From: Sebastes aleutianus
Lineage: Eukaryota; Chordata; Actinopteri; Perciformes; Sebastidae
DNA: 64,000 bases
Direction of reading: 5' to 3'
Assembly (NCBI GenBank): GCA_916700875.1
Contig: CAKAKS010000031.1
Span: forward strand, 18,807,880 to 18,871,879
Shown one piece after another: positions 21,496 to 32,900 of the stretch. The stretch's first letter is position 1; every line of letters begins with the position of its first letter. A program made the position numbers and the translations under genes. A model generated the notes under the pieces. It did not search any database. It worked only from the letters and a program-made list of their open reading frames with translations, and was not told the origin of the DNA.

Positions 21496-22219
21496 TAGGG
21501 CTGTCCTCAACCAAAGGAATTCTTAGTCGACGTGTTTTTGTCGACTAATCGATTAGTTGATTTATCTGTTATCTTATCACATCGTCTCTCCACAAAGAAT
21601 CACACATAAGCACCACTTTAAAGCTTGTGTTTACCAGAGATGTGCTCGTAAGTTTCTTGGAAATAAGTCATTCAGCATGAAAAAAGCATAAAAAAAACGA
21701 CTAATCGACAAAAGAGATCTTGGAAAGACCAAATCGACCAGTTAGTCGACTAATCCAGTGGTTCCCAACCTTTTTCCTTAAGGGACCCTCTTTCTATCAT
21801 ACTGACACTGACTAAGGGACATATTTTATGGAGCGATTTGCATGAATTTTGAGCAGATTATTTCCTGTAAATATTGCATCAGAGATGAGTTTCCCTGTTA
21901 TTTTTAGGAACTCTTTTTAGCCATTGTCCATTAGCTTTATGGTTGTTTTAACTGCGTAGTTTTCTAATGCAGGACGAGGCGGTTTAACAGAGGGAAGGCT
22001 CTGTGAATACTGCTTGTGTTCAGATCTTTACCGTGCCCTTATCCTGTTATATAATAATCCAAACATTAAAAATAACTATTTAATTTACTTATCTTCACAG
22101 AAATGAGTGAAATGCTGAGATAAAGGTCTAATGTGTATTTTTTTTGGGGACTCGTAGTGGGGGTCAGGAGCCCCATGTTGGGAGCCAGTGGACTAATCGA
22201 CTAAGAGGTGGCAGCCCTA
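21496..22219. mobile_element. hAT-type element with TAGGGCTG ends, interrupted by a second element
   Basis: Ends are TAGGGCTGTCC at 21496 and GGCAGCCCTA ending at 22219. Subterminal TCGACTAATCGA-type motifs occur at both ends. Flanks CGAATTAT (21488-21495) and CTAATTCT (22220-22227) match at 6 of 8 positions, consistent with an old duplication. The element at 21756-22190 is inserted in its right arm. Confidence 0.75.
21756..22190. mobile_element. Inner hAT element (CAGTGGTTCCCAACC) nested in 21496-22219
   Basis: Inverted ends CAGTGGTTCCCAACCTTTTT and GTTGGGAGCCAGTG. Perfect 8-bp duplication GACTAATC at 21748-21755 and 22191-22198. The CAGTGGTTCCCAACC terminus is a common hAT end in fish. 435 bp, no transposase. 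Confidence 0.9.
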
Positions 22220-22227
22220 CTAATTCT

Positions 22228-23308
22228 AATAAAAAGGAAGACGAAAAATTATGTTTTTACTTTATTTTATTCCATTCTGTCTCTCCATACTTTATCTCCA
22301 CTTCTGGTACTTCTGTTTACTCTGTATATACAATAATTTTCCTATTCAATTTATTTCCTGGAAACTTATTCTGCACCCTGAAAATAATGCGCTACCAAAA
22401 ACGTTTATATTAACTGTTTGTCTGCCAAACAGTTAGTTATACACACTGATGATATTACAGGAATTAAAGTCTAATATTTATAGTTTATTAAACCTCAGAA
22501 CACCGGTGTCGTCAGTGTTTCCTTATCATGAACAAATGTCTTGCACCAGGTGAATATCACTCATACTTTCATTTTTTTTATACAGATATGGAAATAAAAC
22601 TCCACTAGACTCCACTTCATCCAAATTACATTAATTTAAAAATATATATTTCACCAAGATTTAAAACTTAAATTGAATTAGAAGCTTCAAATATAAAATT
22701 GTCATGTTTGACTCAACGATCTTATCATGAAGTAAAAAATTGGGGAACAGAAGTTGACACTAAGAATCTCCCTCATAATCACAAAGAGAGCTCCCTCTGA
22801 TTACAAGTTCATCAAAATCCTACCAGTAAATGAGCCATTATTTATTGTATTATTTACCAAGTGACTTTTGATTGTTTTGTTGTCAAAAAAAAGATGAGAA
22901 CATCTCACTTATCAAATCACAGTGGAAGTGCAAATCATTCCTGACAGACTGTACTATAATATCTAGTGTTGAAACGTAAAGGCCACTTGCAAATACAGGA
23001 AAAGCTTTCAAAGTACACAGACAACATAAGAAAATTACATTTTACAAAAATAGATACCGGTATTTTAAAAACATAGTAGTTAAACAAATCCCCATACAAC
23101 ATCTAAAGGATTGTAGCACCCCCTGCTGCCCAGATAGAGGCTGTGATCATTAAAGCGATACAAATATAGGTCTGATTTCCTGCTGTGTTTACAGACATTA
23201 CTGATGTAAACAAACCTTTAACATAACTTGAAAACATTAATAACTTAGATGTAGTTGTTGTTTAGAGTTTCTCCCTTATGTTGAAAGTTTTAAAAAGCAG
23301 ATTGCCAC
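22228..23308. other. slc31a2-niban2 intergenic space and probable distal niban2 3' UTR
   Basis: No gene recognised. On the minus strand a candidate AATAAA (plus-strand TTTATT at 22841-22846) would give niban2 a 3' UTR of about 1.1 kb, but other TTTATT sites exist nearby, so the end is uncertain. Confidence 0.45.
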
Positions 23309-23640
23309 TAGGGCTGGGCGATATAAAGAAAATCGAATATGATATTTTTGACCAAATACCTCGATAGTGCAACGATATTATTGGGTTGACTATTGGTGCT
23401 TTTACAAAATATTTACACAATGAGATTTTTGATAAATAACGATCATTAATGTGGCTATAATGACTAATGATAATTGGTAAAGGCAAATAATAGAACAATC
23501 TGGAAAGTTCAGAAAATGATTTAAAGCCTTTAAAACCAGGAAAAGGTGCCATATCACAATATTTTGATATCCAAAATCTAGGACGATATCTAGTCTCATA
23601 TCACGATATCGATATTAAATCGATATATTGCCCAGCCCTA
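23309..23640. mobile_element. hAT-type MITE in the niban2 3' flank
   Basis: Ends TAGGGCTGGGCGATAT and ATATTGCCCAGCCCTA are inverted. Flanks ATTGCCAC (23301-23308) and ATTGCCAA (23641-23648) match at 7 of 8 bases. It lies between the niban2 stop codon and the candidate poly(A) site, so it may be transcribed as part of the 3' UTR. Confidence 0.85.
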
Positions 23641-23978
23641 ATTGCCAATTTAAAATCCCTGATCCTTGTGACGGACCCTCAGCCTGTTAACATAGTATAA
23701 ACGAGCAGATATGTTAAAATCAGTGTCATACACAAAATATGAGGAAATTTCGCATTGAGATTCACTAAGCTGCGTAGAAAGGAACCAATCACCAAAGAAA
23801 AAAGTCTAGTGGAGGCTGGGAGAGTCAGTTTAGGAGTGTGCAATGCAATATCAACAGCAATAACGCTTTGAATTAAACCTTTAAATACAGTCCATTATTC
23901 ATTCTGCTTCTCTTCCGTTACATGTAATGCACACTTTTCTCTCCGAGCCTTTAGAGTTCTGTTCAGAGGATTGTCTTC

Positions 23979-26900
23979 CTACGCCACAGCCACCTCCACT
24001 TCTACCGGGTCAATCATTTTGTCCTCTCCGTTCAGACCGTTTGTGATTGGCTCAGGCTCACTTCCGTCCAGCCCCTCGTTTGTCGGCGACTGGAAGCCGC
24101 TGTCGTGACCCGGGCTGGAGTCTGTAGCCGGCGGTGCCGCTGGTGCCGACTCACAATCTGACTCTGCTGCGGAGACCTCGGCAATCGGTTCACTGTCACC
24201 TTGCTGCACAGCTATCTCTATTTCCTCTATGGCGTTCTTGATGGCCGCTGGTGCCGACTCACAATCTGACTCTGCTGCGGAAACCTCAGCAATCGGTTCA
24301 CTGTCACCTTGCTGCACCGCTATCTCTATTTCCTCGATGGCGTCCTTGATGGCTGCTTCCTCCTGGTGCTTCTTATCAGCTTCCTGCTTCTTGTTTCCCA
24401 CCAGCTCCTGGAGAATTGTCCGCGCGGACGCATGGTCTCGAATAGATTTCCTGGGGACTTTCTCCACCAAGGTGGTGACGTGTGTGATGTCCTCCTCCAA
24501 CCCGTCCTCCATGGTGATGGTGCCCGTGGTCGCCTCCGTCCCGTTTGTCATGTCGTTCTGGCCCTCCTCTGCCTCTGCCTCTGCCTCTGCCTCTGCCTCT
24601 GCCGCTGCCACCTCCACCACTGGATTAATCAGGTCTCTGATTTCACACACGCTGTCAGGAGACTTGGGTTCCTCAGACAGGTCGCCCTCGTCCTCCCCGA
24701 TGTCTTCCTCTTTGCACTCAAACATCTCGGCGTCCTCCTCAGGGATGAGCTCCACACCTGGGACCTCCAGGCAGGACTCAAAGGGCAGAGGCACCCCGTC
24801 CAGCTGGATCATGGACACCACCTGCCTGCGTCTGCTCCCAGAACCCCCTCCTCCAATTCCGCCACCTTCAACAGAGCCCTCCGGCTCATCGCCCCCAAAT
24901 TTAGCGGCCCAGTCCACCGCTTCGGTTTCTCCGAGCAGGTGCAGATTGGGGTCGCTGTTGGTCAGAATGATGCTGTCCCTGTAGAGATTGTGTCTCCTCT
25001 GGACAGCTGCCTCCTTCACAGCTGGACAAGGAAAGAAAACAAGAAAATCACTCACTGTGTTAGCAAGTTAATGTACTTTGTAATGTATCTACCACTACTT
25101 TTGCCATGGCAACAGTCATTTCTCACCCATCATTATGTCCTTGGACACAGACTGCAGCACCACCTCCTCGAACATGTTTTCCACCAGCAGGAAACGGGAG
25201 AAGTCCTCAAAGATTAGCTCTTTGAAGCGAGGCAGCTCCTGGGGAAGGACGGGGAAGACATGAGCTTCCAGCAGTCAATACTTTGCCTACATATCTATAG
25301 TTAACAACTCATTTCCATTTAAAGAGTCACAATACTGTAATGACATACTGTATACAATGCAATCTTAAGAGAGTATAAAATGACAGCAGTGATTTGATGC
25401 TATGTTTTTGGGTGTTACTCACAGTTGAGTAGGATGGCGAGAGCTGCTGCAGCATGTATGGGATGATGATCTGCAGCAGAGCCTCTCTGAAGAACTTCTT
25501 GCGCACTGTGCTGCTGTCGTAATCATATTTCTGACAGGGAAAGAACAGAAACATAATGTATGAGCTCAACGACTCATTATAGCTTTTATACTCATTGCAC
25601 TAATCACATTTACTGCTGAAACACCAGAATCCCTCTGGAGATTAATAAAATATATCCAGATACTGTCTGACTAAACAAACCTCAGATAGATTTCAAAGTT
25701 TTCTCAAATTACTTGATCCTAAAAGTCTGTTTTCATAGTATTATTCTTTATTCTGTAATGTGCTGCAGCTATGATGAGGTTACTTTCTTTACTTTCTGTT
25801 TGTCTACTGTTTTTAATTTTCCAATTTTACCTTGAGAACTCTGTCCTGGCATCGCTGGATGGTCTTGCACATGTCATTGTCTCCCTTGAGCTCTAAGGAC
25901 TGGTTGAGCAGCTGCTCAAATGTGTACACTGCGTTGTCCATTTGCTGTCAGGAAATAAAAAGTCATACAGGAGCACAAGAAACCAACTGATGCCAATATT
26001 GACAGTAAACCACTGTTTATCTTTACAAACTGTCGTACTCTTTTTGTCCAGCAGGTATCAGTAGAGAATTCACCACAGTCAGGACAGGTTGTGTGCTGTC
26101 TTACTACGGACTAAGGAGTGTTTTCAGGCCTCCTCTCACACTGCTCTGGTGCATGCTTATTCTTTGTATTGTATCAGAGAAAACCTGCTGCTGCTGTAGC
26201 ACCTTACCCCCCTCATGAGGATCTGAGCCCTGCTGACGAACACCGAAGGGCTGGCCACGTCGAACCTCTGCTGCAGCCCCTCCAGGTTGAGCTGCTCCAC
26301 CTTCTCATAGCTGCTCTGCATCTTCACTGGGTGGAAGGCGAGCATGGACAGCCTGTCCATGTGCTGAGGGGAAGATGGAGAGAGAGAGAGGAGGGTGATG
26401 GCGATCAAGGTGGTACAAGCATCATACATGAGAATTAAGTTGATTGTTCAGGTGAGGACACTCCCTAACTTCAACTTCCACAAACCCACACCATCGTTTC
26501 ATGCACTCTAATCATTTTACTATGACCAAAAGTCTGGCAATACTCTTCACATTCTCACATTAACACCTTAGCCACATTCTCGAACTTAAGTTAAGTCTTA
26601 TATGGAGTAAGCAGAACCCAATTACAGCTGGGTCATCTTTGTAAATGCTCCTGTCAGGTACATATAAAGCTTAGTGAGGTTTCTGTCAGCATGCAGCATG
26701 GGAAACAGATGTGGGAAAATAATGGATTGCTTTTTTTGGGTGACAGCAAGATTGATTTCCTGTTACTGCCAATGATGCAAGTAAAAGAGTGTCTGTTATT
26801 GCTGCATTAAAGGGAAAGTTTGGCTGTTTTGAAGTGGGGGTAGTATGAGGTACTTATCAATAGTCGGTGTATTACATACAGTAGATGACGGTCTTTTAGC

Positions 26901-29900
26901 CACCTTAAAGAAAGGCCAATTGAACTGTTATCCATTAAAAAGGCGTTATCGGTTGCTATAAGCATCATAGATGTGGGTCAGTAGGGGCCTACTACGTTGT
27001 AAAAGTGAAAGCGAAGCTTAAAAGCAACACGTTCTAACACGTAAAATTGCATGAAACATTACGTTTTGAACACAAATAAAAAGTCTTCTTTGAGTTTAGG
27101 CAACAAAACCACCTAGTTAAGTTTAGGGAAAAACATTGTGTTTTGACTTTAAATAACTACATTTCAAAACGCCTGTGAACACAAAGACAACTTTCACACT
27201 GGATGCAAACCCGGTCTCCTGGATGGAAACCCTGTGTTATGTGTCCCATCAATCGTCCCTGACCACCTCTACCCCTTATGGAGTTTCATGCTGTCTATAC
27301 TACAGGGCTGGACTTCTGCTTCTGCTCCTGTCATAATTACTACGGTCACTAGAGGTCACTGTTGTGTTCTTTTATACCTTCTTTCTGTGACCTTTCATGT
27401 GAATAGATGATAAAACCTACTATTGGGGGTAGTAGGCCCCTATTGACCCACATCTATGGTGCTTTTTGCGACCGATAACGCCTATTTAATGGCCTGAGAA
27501 CAGTCTAATCTGCTGAATTCAGAAAGAAAGAGTGAAAGAAATATTTGCAATCATGACTCACGTCTCCCAGTTTGTCTTTGCCCCCTCCGTTAAGCGAGTT
27601 CTTGCTGATCTCCACCATCTCCCCGAAGAAGACGTCCCTGACCTCGGAGAAGCCCCGGCTGGTGGGTTCCATCAGGGCCTCCAGGATGGAGCTGATGTAG
27701 GGCTGGACGTTTGTCCGTAGGATCTGCGCCGCCTTGGGCAACACCAGAGCTGCACGCCAGCCGAGACACACGGAAGAAAAAAGCATATTCACTGTTAGTT
27801 GCTGCAGCTTGTAAACACTCAGTCGAAGCATGAAAAATAAAGGCATGGCCGTGACTTCAGAGGAACTCAGCAAATATGTAATCACAATATCCGGTTATTG
27901 TTTATTGACAGGTTGAAATGGTTGGTATGTGTGTAAACACGCTTCAGTTGAAGCCCTGCAGCTTTCGCCCAACTCTCAGACAGGCCTACACCCAATTGTT
28001 GGAAATGTAACCTGTGCTAAAAGAGACCGACAAAGTAAAATTCATGGCTAAGATTACGCTTCTGCATTCCCCTCATGTAACGTGAACCTGCATCATTTTA
28101 GCACAGCTGACTCAAGCTTTATCTGTGGGATAAAGTCAGAAACGGCCCATATAATGCAGGTGATGGAATGCAGTTCTGCCACTTTAGCTCAGTGGGAAAC
28201 TACAAGTGAAAAATGTGAGTAGTCTGTGCCAAGTGAACATTTGAATAGAAAGCTGATGCTCTGGTGCTGTAGAAGCCAGCAGAATGAGCGAGTGACAGAG
28301 AAAAACAACAGACTTAAATACAAAGTTGTGAGGAGAAAATGCAGAGAGTAAAACAAGAGCTGGTAAATGTCAGATATGGAGGGAGGTTTAGTTACTGAGG
28401 AAAGGCCCTGTTAGTGCCAATTGTCCAAACAAACTTGTTGGAAACTTGAGCAGTGTGGTGTTATTCAGAGACCAAAACCGATCGCTTCGCTGTGCCAATA
28501 ATCCGTGAACCGAAGAAAGCACAGCTACATCTCACTGAGGCAAACAGTATAGGTGAACAATGAAGCGTGCACCTGAGGTCGGGAGATCCTGTTACACGAC
28601 ACAGCGAGCACCAAGTGAACCAAGTCATTTTGCATAACATCTTGGACATGTGTAAGTAGGTAGACTGAGGTGGTGTTCAGTTAAGAGTAGATTGAAATAC
28701 GCCATTAAAAATGAAACATAGAATAATTATTTCTGTCTGTCAGCAATTCTCAGAATTTACTCCCTGGATCTTGTTTTTTTTAAAGGGACGGTGTGTATGA
28801 TTTGGCGAGCCCGTGCAAAACTGTGGTAACGCCGTTCACCTCGCTCAGAGGCCATCCTTACCATAGTAACACTACTTTAGGATCAACAGAAGTCAGACAG
28901 TGGATGGCGGTACCACGGTTTTGCACTCTCACAAGCGTGTCGGGGAACTACAGTGGCCTCCAGGTTACGTAAAAAACGTGAAAGGCTCTCTCTGGAGCCA
29001 GTGTTTGGTTTGTCTGTTCGGGGTAGAAACATGGCCGAGAAACATGGCGGACTCCGTGAACAGGACCCGCTCCCTATGAAGATCTGAAGGGCTCATTCTA
29101 AGCTAACGAAAACAACGATTCTTCATAGTCATAGTTAACATAGTTATGAATGTTATATTCCATTTCTGCTTAATAGATCCCTAGAAATATTAAACACTGT
29201 ACCTTTTAAGAAAACCCTGTGTTAAATTGGAGTCCCTATACCTCTCTGACTCACCACAAGCATCTACAGCTGTGATACTGTAGATTACTGATTGCCTCTT
29301 CAGAAAGTAAACAACAGTTTTTATGCCTCTGCGCTCGCTACAGCTGTAGCTGGAGACATTATGTTTTCTGGTTTGTCCGTCCCATTCTCGTGAACGCAAT
29401 ATCTCAGGAACACCTTGAGGGAATTTCTTCAAATTTGGCACAAAACGTCCACTTGGACTCAAGGATGAACTGATAAGACTTTGGTGGTTAAAGGTCAAAG
29501 GTCACGGTGACTTTACAAAACACGTTTTTGGCCATAACTCAAAAATTATACTAATTTTGACAATTTCACACACACATGTCTAAAAGGATGAAGTCATGAA
29601 GTGATGATGAAGGGTCGTGATGACATTTTGGACAGACATGGATGTAAACTGCAACTTGACTGGTTGTCGGAGGCGTACAACTGCTAGGCGGTGATTCTAG
29701 TTTGTTGTTTTTTTACAGTGTACGACGTCCCAGTAATCATGGTTTTGGATATTTACGGGTGAAACCACATCCAGGTGTCTGGGTTGAAATTGGGCTAAAT
29801 TTGGTTGCATTTCAATGACTATAATATCAATGTAGTTAGAACATCAAAATAGGTTGATTCATGTTGACTGTTGCATGCAGATCTTTGGTCACCTCGCATC

Positions 29901-32900
29901 TTGCTGCTGACATGCTCTTTAGACGTGATGATCTGGTCCATGTCGGTTCGCAGTCTGGCGTCCAGTTGAACTCTCTGGGCCTCGCAGCCCTCAACCACTG
30001 CTTCATACTGACCGGTGGTCTGAGACAACACCTGCTTGTACAGTGCATCAGAGATCTGGAGGAGAGAGTCGTTCAAAGACATAATTGGTTTGGACTTGTT
30101 TGAGTCTCTCCGGTGTTGCAGTGCACTGTGTACAGTATGATGGGAACTCACCAACATCCAATGCCTCTGCCTCTGCTGCATCTTCCCCCTCAGACGAGGT
30201 CCGATAACGGCTCTTATCTCTGGGTGGAGCTTCTCCATCACCAGGTTAGCAAGAATCTGTACACACACACAATATATTTATGTATTTACACACTTTTAGT
30301 ACTTAATTTTATATTTAGTGTGCTTTTATGTGCAAAATAAATACATTTTCCTGGCATAAGGCTATGATAAATCAGACTGAGTTGCATTGATTTCCACCTA
30401 ATGGTCCTTTCAGTTCATACCGTGAGCTGCAAGGTCAGTCCCGCCTTTTCACCATTTACGGTTACTATGGCAACGTGCCAACGGGGGATTTTTACACTTG
30501 GGGTGTAGTCAAAAAACAACCAATATCCTCCACCCAAAGGAAAAACAAAAATAAACCTTAAAAAAGAGCAGCCTCTCTTTCCGGTGTGGTTACATGGACA
30601 CAGTGGGCCGATTGATACACAGCTGGATACAGAGCGGCAGGAAAGCTGGCTTCAGTGGCACGGCCCTAGCAACTGAGGCACCTCCATGACGTTTTAACTA
30701 AGCAAGACTAAATATTTGGTGGAACATGTTGCTCAGTAATGAGACAAAAGCAGAGTAGTTTTCCCACGCAGAGGAACAAAAGGAACTGACAAACAACAGG
30801 TTTATTGTAGTTTGTTTGTCTAAAAGCTTGTTTGTCTGGAAGAACTCAATTAAATAGTGTTTTTGCTGTGTTATTGTTGCATTGGTGGCTCTGACTTGTT
30901 GACCTTGTTCTCACTTGTAACATCTATCTAGATAGAATCAATTTTGTAATTATATAAAAACTGAACTCAGCACTTTTATGATTAATATTATTTTTTTTTC
31001 TTCTATTTTTAAGAAAGAATGGGATAGCTTATTGTGCCACATTTTGTCTGTATCTACTGTATCTTTTGTTTTTTGGATAAAGTTTATTTTTTGTGACCAA
31101 CATTTTATTTATTTTTCATGCCATGCCCTCAAGATAGCATAAAAATACAGATATACAAATGATAGACTACATACATACTAAAGTGATAAATTTTTTGAAA
31201 AAAGGTAAAAAAAAAAAATGGATAGTGTCAGAAAACAGTACGCTGAAAATCACTCTACTATCTATTGTTGAAATGGTGCAAACCCTGCTAGCTATAGAGG
31301 ACGGAACCTGCCAAAATAAAAAATAAATGAATAAATAAATGACTCAATAAATGAATAAATATGTCATTAAATGTAGCAAATGTAATATTGAAAATAAATG
31401 TAGACAGATAAAATGTGACATAAATTGATATTTCTGTTTTAATTTGCTTCATTTATTTATCTTGTTATTAATTCCCATACTTATTTACTCTTCTGTTTAA
31501 TTTTCCCTTGTATTTATTTATATATTTATTTGTATTAATTGTTAAATGTATATATTTATTCATTTCTTTTTTGCATTTCTTTTTTTTATTTTATATTTAT
31601 TTTTAAATGTATGCATTTATTTATTTATGCATTTATTTATTTATGCACACTTTTACTTTTGCATTTCACCCTTTATTTATTCCACCAAACTTATTTATTT
31701 CTGTATTATTTTCTTACTCTGCTACCTTCACACGTGACGTCATAGCAGGGTACGCACAGGTGGGATTGATGCAACTAATTAGGGTTCCGGTTTACCTGTG
31801 TTCCTGTCGTGTGTGCTGGAGACTAATGGAGACCTGCTTCACATCACTAAGGTAGGCTCAGTGTTGGCTAACACTACTTGTGCTAACCTACAGTATATTA
31901 CTAGTCTCCTGAGTGCCTTGGCTCTGTTAAGCTGCTGTTTGTTTTATCAGCACACAGACTTGCAGCAGATTTGTAATAGTGGGGAAAGCTCAGGTGTTAC
32001 CCTAGCCTCATAATAACATTAACAATGGCTCAGCTGGGTGTCCCAGTAGCCTAAACTATCTAAACAGCATGCTGAAAATCACTCTACTGGAAATGTATTG
32101 TTGAAATGGTGCAAACCCTGCTATCTATGGAGGATGAAACCTGCCAAAATAAAATATAAATAAATAAATGACTCAGTAAATGAATAAATATGTCATTAAA
32201 TGTAGCATATGTAATATTAAAAATAAATGTAGCCATTAATTAATTAATTGAACAAATGTGACATAAATTTATATTTCTGTTTTAATTTGCTTCATTTATT
32301 TATCTTATTAATTCCCCCTCCTTATTTACTCTTCTGTTTAATTTTCCCTTTTATTTATTTATATATTTATAAATAAATAGTACTAACTAACATAATACCA
32401 GGACCCTGAAACCAAAGCAGCAAAATTCAGACTAATTTCATCATTACACCTGTAACTTTTCTCCACGAAAAATGCCTGTTTGCTTGTGTCTCTTGTCATG
32501 TTATCATCTGACTGTTAATTTCTGCTCTTGTTATGCTGCCACCATCTATATATGCTGTATTTCAATTGGCAATGATTGTGGATTACTTCTTGTGGTGACG
32601 CAGCCACGACAGCGTGTGGCTGGTATTGTTTTCTCCTTGTTGTGAGTCGTCATCATGGCATGGAACTACCACAGGAGTGGTTTTGAGTACTACTTTTTGA
32701 GTTCATATGTCTGTCTATGTGGACAGATTTTGTCAACGCCATTGGCGATTTTACGCACGGCCCAGAATGGGCACGTCAACAGCTGCATCTCTGTGTGGTG
32801 TCCAAACTTCTGCTACTGCCAGCCATTTCTTTCTAAATAGAGTTTACCTTTCATAATCGCAATTACTTTTCATTATAAATGTCATTTATATTTATTTTAG

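Larger units (their letters stand above)
27750..29892 (-). other. niban2 intron 8
   Basis: About 28785-29110 belongs to a dispersed family also seen at 40090-40430 and 63160-63260 (shared: ATAGGGAGCGGGTCCT, GGAGTCCGCCA, GTGCAAAACTGTGGTA blocks). About 29320-29700 is another common fish repeat (GTCAAAGGTCACGGTGAC, TTTTTGGCCATAACTCAA). 27900-28780 shows nothing recognisable. Confidence 0.6.

Noticed and set aside
24229..25217. Long plus-strand open frames opposite the last niban2 exons
   Set aside because: They are antisense shadows: the minus strand carries the conserved Niban2 protein with correct splice borders.
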